Assembly: GCF_000286355.1 (NCBI RefSeq)
Contig: NZ_AJXN01000101.1
Span: 1 to 36,853, forward strand
From: Kocuria atrinae C3-8
GTDB taxonomy: Bacteria > Actinomycetota > Actinomycetes > Actinomycetales > Micrococcaceae
Length of the DNA stretch: 36,853 nucleotides
Direction of reading: 5' to 3'
Positions 28,013 to 36,746 of the stretch are shown piece after piece. The number at the start of each line of letters is the position of its first letter. Positions within the stretch are counted from its first letter, which is position 1. A program made the translations under genes and the position numbers. Under the pieces are notes generated by a model, which was given only the letters and a program-made list of their open reading frames with translations, searched no databases and was not told the origin of the DNA.

Positions 28013-29224
28013 ATGCCAATGTCCACAGCCTCGCCGCCCCGCAGCATGTCGCAGCGCGTGAAGCAGAATGTGGCCCGGGTGGAATCTCCAGGCCGGATTC
28101 CAGGCATCGATCTGGCGCGGGGTTTGGCGATTCTGGGCATGTACGTCGCCCATCTGACGGTGGTCGCACCCTTGGAATGGTCCCGGCCGGAGACCTGGCT
28201 CGGGGTGGTCGAAGGCAGGTCCGCCATTCTCTTCGCGACCCTTGCCGGTGTGTCTTTGGGACTCATGGGTGCTGGGTTGCGAACTCGAGCCGACGCCCAA
28301 GATGCCGTGCGCGCCCAACCCAGCTCCATCGTGATCCGGGCGGTGCTCATCTGGGCACTCGGGCTACTTTTGCTCAGCCTGGACGTCCCCGTGTTCGTAG
28401 TGCTTCCCGCTTACGGCGTGCTCTTGTTGATCGGCGCGTTCATGGTTTCGTGGTCCACGCGCGCGCTCGTCATTACGGCGGCGTTCACGGCCGCGATCGC
28501 GCCATTCGTCGTGACGCTTCTTGACAGCGGGGGCCCGCCCGCATCGGGAAGTGTGGGGGAGTTCTTCTCCGACATGCTCGGCTGGAATTACCCCTTCGTG
28601 TTGTGGCTGGCGTTCGTGGCCGTGGGCATCATTGCCGGTCGGTTGATCCGTCGAGGAATCGGTTCCACGGTGCTGTTGCTCGGGTCCGGGGTGGCGCTCG
28701 CGGTGCTGGGGTACGCAGTGCTCGGCCCGGTGGGGAACCAGGTGGTCGGACGCTACGGTACGGATCTGCCCGTCAGCTCGAGTATGTGGCTGATGTCAGT
28801 GTTTCGCGATGACCCTCACTCGCACGGGGTCGGCGAAGCGTTCGGATCGGGAGGCTTTGCGCTCGCGGTCCTCGCATTGTGCGTTCTCGCGGGCACGACG
28901 GCGCTGCGCTGGCTTCTGTGGCCGCTCCGGGTCATCGGGTCCATGCCATTGACGGCATACACCGCGCATCTTCTGGTGTGGGGGATCTGGATCATGGTCA
29001 CCCCGGGAGTGGGGTCAGACATCCATCGGCTGCACGGATTCTTGGCGCTCGACCCGTTCTGGCCCATCACCCTGGGTGTAACCGCAGGCTGCATCGTGTG
29101 GGCATTGATCTGGGGCAAGGGGCCTTTGGAGCAACTCGTCCATGTGCTGTCGACCGGCGCGACGCAATCGACCAGTCCGAAGGATCAGAATCAGCCGGAG
29201 CGCGGCAAGGCAGGCGAGTTATAG
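28013..29224 (+). CDS. Multi-TM membrane protein, HGSNAT-like/DUF1624-DUF418 type (putative acyltransferase)
   Basis: About 403 residues, no frame problem. A short polar start is followed by R-I-P-G-I-D-L-A-R-G-L-A-I-L-G-M, the first-helix signature of DUF1624/DUF418 proteins, which are related to heparan-alpha-glucosaminide N-acetyltransferase. About nine to ten TM helices follow, ending with the family's R-x-I-G-x-M-P-L-T-A-Y-T and K-G-P-L-E-Q-L. Likely transfers an acyl group to an envelope component; the substrate is unknown. ATG 28013 or 28019 are the likely starts, with a weak GATGGA site; longer in-frame starts would run through the promoter. Its end overlaps the next, convergent gene by six bases. 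Confidence 0.8.
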   Translation: MPMSTASPPRSMSQRVKQNVARVESPGRIPGIDLARGLAILGMYVAHLTVVAPLEWSRPETWLGVVEGRSAILFATLAGVSLGLMGAGLRTRADAQDAVRAQPSSIVIRAVLIWALGLLLLSLDVPVFVVLPAYGVLLLIGAFMVSWSTRALVITAAFTAAIAPFVVTLLDSGGPPASGSVGEFFSDMLGWNYPFVLWLAFVAVGIIAGRLIRRGIGSTVLLLGSGVALAVLGYAVLGPVGNQVVGRYGTDLPVSSSMWLMSVFRDDPHSHGVGEAFGSGGFALAVLALCVLAGTTALRWLLWPLRVIGSMPLTAYTAHLLVWGIWIMVTPGVGSDIHRLHGFLALDPFWPITLGVTAGCIVWALIWGKGPLEQLVHVLSTGATQSTSPKDQNQPERGKAGEL

Positions 29225-30196
29225 GGAGGCGATGGCCCGGGCCAACTTCTCATCGGACGCGTACATCGCGGATTCGTCGAAGGTGGATGCGGTGCTCATG
29301 ATCTCGTCCGCACCGGTCCGTTCGAGCATTTCGCTGACCTCGCTCAGAACTCGGTCCTCGGTCCCCGCAATCGTGGAGGCCAAGGCCTGGGCCACGTATC
29401 GTTCTTGCCGCTCCGTGAGCTCGGTGGGGAGCGACGTCGTTGGGGCGAGCGGCGGGAAAGCCCCGGTGAGGCGGGACTGGGCCATCGCCCAGGCCTCAGG
29501 TACGGCAAGCTCGCGTGCCTCGGCCGCGGAGTCGGCCACGTACATCTCGGTGGACACGACCAGGTACGGCTCGGCCTGCTGAGTGCTTGGGTGGAATTCG
29601 GCACGGTACTCGTCGAAGGGTTCCGGCCCGGCCGTGAGTAGCGGTCCACCAACTACGGCGGGCAGACCCAGCTGGGCCGCGATCTTGAGCCCGGAACCGG
29701 TACCCAACACGAAGAGCGGGACGTCGCCGGCGCTCGCGGGGCGAATCGTGATGTCTGCGGAACCGGCCAAGTAATCGCGAACGGATTGGATGTCCGCCGC
29801 GAAATCGCGCGGGGAAGCCTTCAGCGCTCCCAGGGCTTCACGGACCGGTTTGGTGAAGCCCAACGAACGCCCGAGACCCAGGTCGAAACGCTCGCCATGC
29901 AGCGCGGTGAGCACCGCGAACTCTTCGGCCACCACGATGGGGCGATGGTTCGGAAGCATGACTCCGCCGGACCCCACGCGGATCGTCCGGGTAGCTGCGG
30001 CAACCGCCTGGGCGAGTAAAGCAGGCGTGCCCGAGGCGACCCCCGGAACCCCATGGTGCTCGGACACCCAGAACCGTCGATACCCGGCTGCGTCTGCGCG
30101 CCGGGCGCGTTCCACGGTTTGATGCAGCGCGGCGGCATCGGACTGTCCTTGGCGTGTGCGGGACCGGTCGAGGAGTGAAAGTGGAATACCCATCAT
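29219..30196 (-). CDS. LLM class flavin-dependent oxidoreductase (luciferase-like)
   Basis: Intact, 325 residues, a TIM-barrel FMN-dependent oxidoreductase of the YhbW/MsnO8 subgroup. Visible: G-I-P-L-S-L-L-D-R-S start, R-F-W-V-S-E-H-H-G-V-P with the conserved histidine pair, R-V-G-S-G-G-V-M-L-P-N-H, F-D-L-G-L-G-R-S-L-G, and V-L-G-T-G-S-G near the flavin phosphate site. Substrate unknown. Start is ATG 30196 or the adjacent ATG 30193; the ribosome site is weak. Convergent with, and overlapping by six bases, the acyltransferase-like gene. Confidence 0.88.
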   Translation of the reverse strand: MMGIPLSLLDRSRTRQGQSDAAALHQTVERARRADAAGYRRFWVSEHHGVPGVASGTPALLAQAVAAATRTIRVGSGGVMLPNHRPIVVAEEFAVLTALHGERFDLGLGRSLGFTKPVREALGALKASPRDFAADIQSVRDYLAGSADITIRPASAGDVPLFVLGTGSGLKIAAQLGLPAVVGGPLLTAGPEPFDEYRAEFHPSTQQAEPYLVVSTEMYVADSAAEARELAVPEAWAMAQSRLTGAFPPLAPTTSLPTELTERQERYVAQALASTIAGTEDRVLSEVSEMLERTGADEIMSTASTFDESAMYASDEKLARAIASL

Positions 30197-30266
30197 TCAC
30201 AGAACACGGCCGCGGTGACACTCATTCCACCGTCCGCCGGGAACGGTCACAGGTCGCGATCGATAA

Positions 30267-31400
30267 TCACCGCAGCGTGATCGAATCCAAAGCCTCCTGG
30301 GCTTCCTTGGTCAGGTTCTCCGGCAGCGGTGCACTCTTGACCGATTCTGCCGCCAGCCGCTGACCCTCGGGGCTGACCACGTAGTGCCCGAAGGTCTTGA
30401 TCAGCTCCAGGGTTTCCGGGTCGCTGTAGCTGGTGCAGAACACGTGGTAGGAGGCCAGGACCACGGGGTAGGCGCCCTGGGCGTCCGGTGTGCGGTCGAT
30501 GTCCAGGGCGATGTCGTGTTCGCCGGTTCCTTCAACGCGGGACGAGACGCCCACCGCGGTGGCGGCGGTCTCCGCGGTGACGGGCACGTATTCGTCGCCC
30601 ACCTTGACCTTGGCCTTGCCCAGCGACTCTCCGACCAGGGAGTCATCTGCGTAGGTGATGGCGCCCTCGGTCTGGTTCGTCACGGTCACCACACCGTTAT
30701 TGCCTTGAGCGCGCTCGCTGGGTAGGGAGTTGGGCCAACCGCCGTCGTGCTCGTCGGTCCAGACCTCCGGGGTGGTGGCCTCGAGGTACTGGGTGAAGCT
30801 CTCGGTGGTACCGGAGTCATCCGCGCGGGCCACCGGGGTGATCACGCTGTCCGGGAGGTTCACGTCCGGGTTCTGATCGGCGATGGCTGGATCGTTCCAC
30901 TGCGTGATCTCGTGCCGGAAGATCTTGGCGATCGTGGGGGCGTCAAGGTTCAGCTCATCGATGCCGGGCAAGTTGAAGGCCACGCTGATGGGGGAGATGT
31001 ACACCGGGATGTTGATGGCTCCACCCGGACCGCAGGCTTCCTGGACGTCGGCCTGTTCCTCTTCGTCCAGATAGGCATCGGAACCCGCGAAGTCCGTGCC
31101 GCCGCCCACCAGCGCAGAGCGACCAGCGCCGGAGCCCGCCGAGAGGTACTGCACATTGGCGTTGGGGTACTTGGACTCGAAGCCTGTGCGCCAGGTCTGC
31201 ATGGCCGCGTTCTGAGCGGATGAGCCGATTCCCGTGAGGATCCCGGAGAGTGAGGCGTCGCCCTGCTCCGCGGCCTTGCGCTGCTCCTCACCCAGTGGGT
31301 AGTCGGAGCCGCAACCGGTCAGGAGAATGCCCGCAGCGAGCGCCAGGGCACCGTATTTCACGGAGCTCTTGGTTGTGCGAGGGGCAGGGGTTCGACGCAT
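30267..31400 (-). CDS. pstS: Second phosphate-binding lipoprotein PstS
   Basis: Intact, 377 residues. ATG 31400 follows GGAG at ideal spacing. Signal peptide with lipobox L-T-G-C, then S-G-I-L-T-G-I-G-S-S-A-Q, G-S-G-A-G-R, A-G-S-D-A and D-D-S-G-T-T-E, all matching the phosphate ligands seen in the PstS at 16424. It is encoded alone, far from the permease genes, and divergent from an aquaporin. A second receptor for the same PstCA channel with different affinity is a natural idea (mycobacteria carry several PstS), but is inference. A single PHO-like unit, GTTCACCGGGA, lies upstream on its strand at 31520-31530. Confidence 0.93.
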   Translation of the reverse strand: MRRTPAPRTTKSSVKYGALALAAGILLTGCGSDYPLGEEQRKAAEQGDASLSGILTGIGSSAQNAAMQTWRTGFESKYPNANVQYLSAGSGAGRSALVGGGTDFAGSDAYLDEEEQADVQEACGPGGAINIPVYISPISVAFNLPGIDELNLDAPTIAKIFRHEITQWNDPAIADQNPDVNLPDSVITPVARADDSGTTESFTQYLEATTPEVWTDEHDGGWPNSLPSERAQGNNGVVTVTNQTEGAITYADDSLVGESLGKAKVKVGDEYVPVTAETAATAVGVSSRVEGTGEHDIALDIDRTPDAQGAYPVVLASYHVFCTSYSDPETLELIKTFGHYVVSPEGQRLAAESVKSAPLPENLTKEAQEALDSITLR

Positions 31401-31489
31401 GTTCATCTCCAGGACATGTTGAAGGCAGATGTCCATGGTAAACGCGCATCCTCCCAGGTGGCGCATCTCAGAATGCGGCGCACATCACC

Positions 31490-31530
31490 GTTCACACTTG
31501 TGAATGCTTGGGATAAGATTCCCGGTGAAC
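31490..31530 (+). promoter_or_regulatory. aqpZ promoter with overlapping palindrome; PHO-like unit for pstS
   Basis: TTCACA (31491-31496), a 17-base spacer and TAAGAT (31514-31519) form a good promoter pointing at aqpZ. The perfect palindrome TTCACA-CT-TGTGAA (31491-31504) covers its -35 and start of the spacer. On the minus strand GTTCACCGGGA (31520-31530) resembles one PHO-box unit facing pstS. The region thus could couple phosphate and water-channel gene control. Confidence 0.55.
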
Positions 31531-31579
31531 GATCAATGCGGATCTCCCGCGACTTCCCCTTTCACCTTGAGGTTTCACC

Positions 31580-32370
31580 ATGCCTACTGCTTCCATGCCA
31601 TCTCGTTTGGCTGCCGAGTTCCTCGGTACTTTCGTCCTCGTTCTGGGTGGTTGTGGCGCAGCGTTCTGGCCGCCTACTTCCCGAACGCAGATAACCCCAA
31701 CATCAACATGGGCATCGGCTTTGTCGGTGTCGCCCTGGCCTTCGGTCTGACCGTCCTGTGCATGGCCTACGCCGTGGGCCACATCTCCGGCGGTCACTTC
31801 AACCCCGCCGTGACGATCGGTGCCTGGCTGGCCGGCCGCGTTGAGGCTGCTGCCGTGCTGCCCTACATCCTGATCCAGATCGTCGGTGCCTCCGCTGCCG
31901 GTGGCGTGCTGTTCCTGATTGCCTCGGGCAAGTCCGGGTTCGACGCCGTGGAGTCCGGTTTCGCAAGCAACGGTTACGGTGAACTCTCCCCGGGCGGGTA
32001 CTCCCTGCTGGCCGTTCTGGTCACCGAGATCGTCCTGACCGCCATCTTCCTGTTCATCATCCTGGGCTCGACCGACCGTCGCGCTCCCGTGGGCATGGCC
32101 CCGATCGCGATCGGCCTGGGCCTGACCCTGATCCACCTGGTGAGCATCCCCGTGTCCAACACCTCCGTGAACCCGGCACGCTCGTTGGGCGTTGCATGGT
32201 TCGCCGGACCCGATGCTCTCGGCCAGGTGTGGCTGTTCATCGTGGCGCCGATCGTGGGCGCCGCTATTGCGGGCCTGACCTACAAGCTGCTCTTCCCCAG
32301 CCGCGAGGACGAGCTGCTCGAGGACATGGCTGACAGCCAGGAAGTGCGTAACGCGCGCGAACCTCGCTGA
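31580..32370 (+). CDS. aqpZ: Aquaporin Z-type water channel (one missing base near 31665)
   Basis: A six-TM MIP-family channel. ATG 31580 begins [18 protein letters not shown]; near 31665 GCAGCGTTC should be GCAGCGGTTC, after which the protein continues to 32370, about 263 residues. Both NPA boxes are present (N-P-A-V-T and N-P-A-R-S). The selectivity-filter residues of water-specific AqpZ are all found: Phe in A-L-A-F-G-L, His in T-L-I-H-L, Thr in N-T-S-V and the Arg after the second NPA. So water rather than glycerol is the expected substrate. The acidic C-terminal tail (D-E-L-L-E-D-M) is somewhat longer than in E. coli. Confidence 0.94.
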
Positions 32371-32411
32371 CCCGAGCGCGGAGTCGTCGTTGTCCAGACG
32401 CCGCAATAGTT

Positions 32412-32457
32412 GAACATGGCTGTGGCCCCACCGAACGGTGGGGCCACAGCCATGTTC
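32412..32457. terminator. Perfect 22-base-pair hairpin, bidirectional terminator
   Basis: Arms 32412-32433 and 32436-32457 are perfectly complementary over all 22 bases, leaving almost no loop. It lies 42 bases after the aqpZ stop and eight bases beyond the end of the convergent gene at 32465, so it can end both transcripts. No long T-run follows. Confidence 0.8.
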
Positions 32458-32464
32458 GGGCATG

Positions 32465-32824
32465 CTAAGACGCCGGTGTGCGCCTGTTGTGAGGTCCACG
32501 AATCACCGAGAAGACGATCAGTGCCAGTCCGACCACGCCCAACAAGGCATGGATTCCGTAGTGCTGGTCCGAGAACCACAGGATGTCGTCATTGACGGTC
32601 ACTGCGGGCAAGAAACCTGCGACTCCGACCAGAAAACATACGAGCCCGACGATCAGCACGGCCAGTTGCATAGGGGACCGCCTGCGGGGGCTACTCGGGT
32701 TTGAGCCGTGGTTCTCCAGGCCGGCTTCCATCGGGTTGCCCCACCCCGCTGATTCGGCACGGCTGGGAGTGGCTGGTCGATCGGTGTGGTCAGGGTGTCC
32801 GGGGGCGGGATTTGGGCTGCTCAT
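32465..32824 (-). CDS. Small membrane protein with two TM segments, unknown function
   Basis: 119 residues from ATG 32824, with GAGG seven bases upstream. A polar, Pro/Ser/Arg-rich N-terminal half without structure is followed by two hydrophobic helices (residues about 53-72 and 85-108) joined by V-N-D-D-I-L-W-F-S-D-Q-H-Y-G. The G-I-H-A-L-L-G-V-V-G-L-A segment recalls the histidine-bearing helix of DUF4383 proteins, which have four TMs; this would be a half-sized relative. Function unknown. Confidence 0.6.
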   Translation of the reverse strand: MSSPNPAPGHPDHTDRPATPSRAESAGWGNPMEAGLENHGSNPSSPRRRSPMQLAVLIVGLVCFLVGVAGFLPAVTVNDDILWFSDQHYGIHALLGVVGLALIVFSVIRGPHNRRTPAS

Positions 32825-32910
32825 GATCAGTCCTCGGAAGCGCTCGATGGCCACGACCCGGTCCGGGCCGACGCACCGCGCCGAGTCATTGTCCTGACGC
32901 GGTGGGGTCA

Positions 32911-34114
32911 TTAACAATAATGCGTCGGTTGATCATGCTGAAGGGCGGGACGCTTTATGACTTGGTGGACCACGAGTCCCGCGATCAACGACCAGAACGC
33001 TGCACCGATCCCGACCACCACTACACCGGACGCCGCCACAAGGAACGTCACGGCAGCGGGAACACGGCTGTCTTCAGAGGCCAGGGCGCTGCCTGCCGAG
33101 GAAGCGAATGTGGCGATCAGGGCAAGCCCGGCGACCGCCGCGAGCAAACCCGGGGGAGCGGCGTCGGAAGCTGCGGCCACGGCGGGTGAAAGCGGGCCGA
33201 GCAGCATATAGACGACTCCGCAGGCCACCCCGGCGATCCAGCGCCGGGCGGGATCCGGACCGGCCTCGGGGCCGGCGGCCAGCGCGGCAGAAATGGCCGC
33301 CAGGTTGATCGCGTGCCCGCCGGCTGGTGCTCCGAGCGCGGTGGTGGCGCCCGTGTAGACCAGAGCTGAGCGCATCGGCGCGGGGTATCCGAAGGAGGCC
33401 AGGACCGTGACGCCGGGGATGTTCTGGCTGGTCATGGTGACCACGTACAGGGGCAGGGCAATCGCCACGGCCACGTCCCACGAAAACGCGGGAGTGGTCC
33501 ACGTCAGGCGGGGCTGTAACGACGCGAGGTCGAGTGCCCCAAAGGTCCCGCTGAAGGCCATGACCGCGATTGCCGCGGCCAAGGCGCCCGGCACGGCCCA
33601 ACGGGGAGCCAGCCGCAGCATCACGAGCCAGGTGAGGACCAGAGGCCGATGACCAGGGCGTCTGCGCCAACGACAGGAAGGGCGCCACGCACAGCGGCAG
33701 CAGAACGCCCGCGAGCATGGCGGAAGCAATGGACGTGGGGATCTTGCCGACCAGCACGGCGAGCTGGCGGAACAGGCCAGTGAGAAGAATGAGCACTCCG
33801 GTAATCACGAAGGCGCCCACCGCCGTGGCGAACCCACCGGCGGGCGCGGCCGTGGTGGCCAGGAGCGCGGCACCCGGGGTGGACCAGGCCATGGTTACGG
33901 GAACCCGGAACCGCCAGGAGAAGAGCACGCATCCCAGACCCATGGTCAAACACAGGATGGCCACTCCTGAACCGGCTTCCGCGGGTGAGGCTCCCACTGC
34001 GGTCAGCCCAGCCAGCACCACGGCGAAGGATGATGAAAATCCCACCACGGCGGAGATCACACCCGCCAGGAGGGCCTCCGAATTCTGGCCTCGACTGGTC
34101 GGCCGTACTGACAT
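32911..34114 (-). CDS. BenE family benzoate/H+ symporter-like protein (two missing bases near 33645)
   Basis: About 401 residues, about twelve TM helices. From ATG 34114 (AAGGA nine bases before). Family features: W-S-T-P-G-A-A-L-L, G-K-I-P-T-S-I-A-S-A-M-L-A-G-V, S-Q-N-I-P-G-V-T-V-L, and G-A-P-A-G-G-H-A-I-N-L-A-A-I-S-A-A. The middle (33638-33655) passes through three frames within about 15 bases; two single-base additions restore L-V-I-G-L-L-V-L-T-W-L-V. BenE proteins import benzoate in relatives, but no benzoate-degradation genes are in the window, so substrate is uncertain. Expressed from its own promoter, divergent from the next gene. Confidence 0.87.
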
Positions 34115-34275
34115 GCGAGGGGTCCTTCGGTTTACGAATTGTTCAGATAACAGTGGCACGCTACCGCGAGAGCACGGGCCGGGGCGGACACTCGATGCTG
34201 GGTCGCGATACTTTCTCGGCAACCAACCAAAGCCCGTATCTTTGAGAGAAACACCCATTGCTTCGCGGCTTGGTC

Positions 34276-36407
34276 ATGCCCGCAGCACGCCGCCGACCGA
34301 AAGGGGTTGCCGTCATCAGTGTCGAGACAGGCACGGGCCGCGCCTCTTGGCAACCCGGTGAAATGGTCGGCCCCACCCCGGCGCGCAGCTTTCCAAAGTT
34401 CCGTCCGGAAATCGAGGGTCTGCGCGCGATAGCGGTCCTCCTGGTCATGGTCTTCCACATCTGGGAAGGTCGGGTCTCCGGCGGCGTGGACGTGTTCTTC
34501 GTGATCTCCGCTTTCTTACTTACCGGTTCTTTCACGCGAGCCTTCGAGAGCGGAAAGCCGATCCGGCTGGCCGCCTACTGGTTGCGGACATTCTCGCGGT
34601 TGCTGCCTCCACTGGCAGTGATGCTGGTGGTCATGGCGGCTGCGATCATGCTCCTGTATCCGGCGTCGAGACAGGACCTCTTGATCGGGCATTTGTGGGC
34701 CTCCGCGAGCTACGTGCTCAACTGGGTGCTGTCCGAACAAGCCGTGGATTATTACCAGGCTCTGGGGTGTTGTCCTCGCCGGTTCAACATGTGTGGTCAC
34801 TGTCGATCCAGGGGCAGGTCTTCATTCTGTGGCCTCTCATCATGCTGGCGTGCGCCGGTGTTGCCAAGGCTGCCGGGGTGACCTTCCGGCGCGTGGCCAC
34901 ATATGCCTTTGCTGCCATCTTTGGGTTGTCCCTGCTGCATTCCGTGGTCTCCACCGCGCTCGACCCCGAGTACGCATATTTCGAGGCCACCGCTCGTTGG
35001 TGGGAGTTCGCCGCGGGAAGTTTGGTGGCTCTCCTCGTCACCCGGCCCGGGCGGGGAAAGATCGCCGACGCCGCCGGTTGGCTGGGCGTCGCGCTGATCG
35101 TGGTCTGCGCGTTCGGTGCCGGGCCCGAAGCACGCTTCCCCGGGTGGATCTCGTTGCTCCCCGTCGTAGGAGCGTGTCTGGTCCTGGGCGGAACGGGCAC
35201 CGGCAATCGGTTCAACGTGGACGATGCACTGTCCTGGCGGCCGCTGGTGTGGATCGGCCGTCACTCCTACGGCCTGTACCTGTGGCACTGGCCTCTGCTC
35301 ATCACGTACATGCTGCGCAGCGCCAACGATTCGGTGCCGGTTTCCGTGGGCCTGGGCATCATGGTGCTCTCCCTGCTGCTGACACTTGCCACCGACCGAC
35401 TGGTGCGCAGGGCCATGCCTGTGCGCGGGGAGTCACTGCGCGTCACGGGGCGCAGGTTCCTCACGGTGGGTCTGGTGACGGTGCTCGGTCTCGGTGGTGC
35501 GACCTCCTGGCTTCAGGTTCGTGAGAACCGGCAGAGCTCGGTGGAGGTGACCGCGGAGAACTTTCCCGGAGCGGCGTCGCTCTTCGGCGCCCCGGTGCCG
35601 GGAGGTCTGCGCCCGATCCCGGCCGCCGGCGAGAAGGACGCCGAATGGACCTTCCCGGGACGCGGTTGCGAGGACGAAGAGTGGACCGGTCCCATCACGG
35701 ACCGCGCCGAATGTTTCATCCACGAACCTGAGAACGCAACGGGCAACGAACCAACCATCGTGATCCTGGGTGATTCGCACGCGCGTCAATTCGCCGGACA
35801 GGTCACCGGGCTGGCCGACGACCATGGCTGGCGCGTGATCACCTACATCATGATGGGTTGCCGCTACAGCGGCCCCACGGAGCAGCGAGAAGCGGAATGC
35901 AACGAGTTCAATGCGGATGCCCTGCAGGCCACGCTCGATGAGGACCCGGAGGGCGTGCTGGTCGTGGGTACCGAGTCCGACCCCAATGCGCCGGTAGGGA
36001 CGGGACCGACCGAAAAGGTGACGACGGCGCTGGCCTCGGGTATTGATCCTCTGACAGAACAAGGGATCCGGGTCGTAGCCCTGCGGGACAACCCGCGGTT
36101 CGACTACGACATGTTCGAGTGCGTCGAAGTATTCGGGGAAGACCACGAGCGCTGCAATCCGCCACGGTCCGTGCTGCTGGAACAAGAGAGTCCGCTGACC
36201 GAATTCACCGCTTCCCGCCCGGAGGTCGCAACCGTGGATTTCAGCGATGTGTACTGTCCCCAGGGCCAATGTCGCTCGGTGATCGGAAATGTCATGGTCT
36301 ATCTGGATCGCAACCACATCACCCAGAAATACAGCCGCACCATGCTCCCTCAGATCGAGGATCGGCTCCTGCAAGCGTGGGATTCCCTGGGCGGTCTGAA
36401 TCGGTGA
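34276..36407 (+). CDS. OafA/YrhL-type acyltransferase with C-terminal SGNH domain (one missing base near 34763)
   Basis: About 710 residues. N-terminal acyltransferase-3 domain with ten or so TMs: R-P-E-I-E-G-L-R-A-I-A-V-L-L with the catalytic His in M-V-F-H-I, G-G-V-D-V-F-F-V-I-S, and W-S-L-S-I-Q-G-Q. Then an extra TM and an extracellular SGNH hydrolase-like domain with the Ser block I-L-G-D-S-H and the D-x-x-H pair in D-R-N-H. Such fusions O-acetylate peptidoglycan, teichoic acids or polysaccharides outside the membrane. The frame changes near 34763, equivalent to one missing base. The start is unsure: ATG 34276 or TTG 34258; neither has a clear ribosome site. Confidence 0.88.
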
Positions 36408-36427
36408 CATTTTCTGTGGGCAGTTAG

Positions 36428-36460
36428 GGGGACAGCGGCGAAAATCGCATGTCCCCTCTT
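36428..36460 (+). terminator. Hairpin terminator after the OafA-type gene
   Basis: GGGGACA (36428-36434) pairs with TGTCCCC (36450-36456), extended inside by GCGA/TCGC around an AAA loop, and is followed by TCTTTA. It lies 20 bases after the stop. Confidence 0.75.
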
Positions 36461-36647
36461 TACTCTACGGGGCCTCTGCGGTCTCGAATCAAGACGTCCC
36501 CAGGTGTGCGAAAAACCCCGTTTGACTAGGCAAAATGGCCATCTCAAGGTTGTGGACGAGTCGTTTGCGGCGGTTCGGCCACCGCTGGAAACCCCGCTGG
36601 AGTCGTGCTTACATAATGGTGTTACTTCAAGTACCGGAGAGCACTAA
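36461..36647 (+). promoter_or_regulatory. Non-coding stretch with promoter for a gene beyond the window edge
   Basis: No gene is visible here. CATAAT at 36612-36617 (within TTACATAATG) is a good -10 box, with TGGAAA about 36583-36588 a possible but distant -35. A TTGACT hexamer at 36522 has no partner. The transcript from the -10 would begin just before the structured region 36648-36853. Confidence 0.45.
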
Positions 36648-36746
36648 ATGGTTTTAGCCAGGGGGGCAAAAACCATCCGCTTCGGTCACGGTGAATGCGT
36701 CGGAACGCTGGGGGGCGTGAAGGCGCAGACATTCGCCTCGAGGTAA
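36648..36746 (+). CDS. Candidate 32-codon leader ORF
   Basis: ATG 36648 is preceded by CCGGAGAG at good spacing and opens a 32-codon frame ending at TAA 36744-36746. The peptide is short, basic and Gly-rich, begins M-V-L-A-R-G-A-K and resembles nothing I know. Its start codon is inside a stable hairpin (36648-36676), so its translation would be structure-controlled. It could equally be chance. Confidence 0.3.
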   Translation: MVLARGAKTIRFGHGECVGTLGGVKAQTFASR

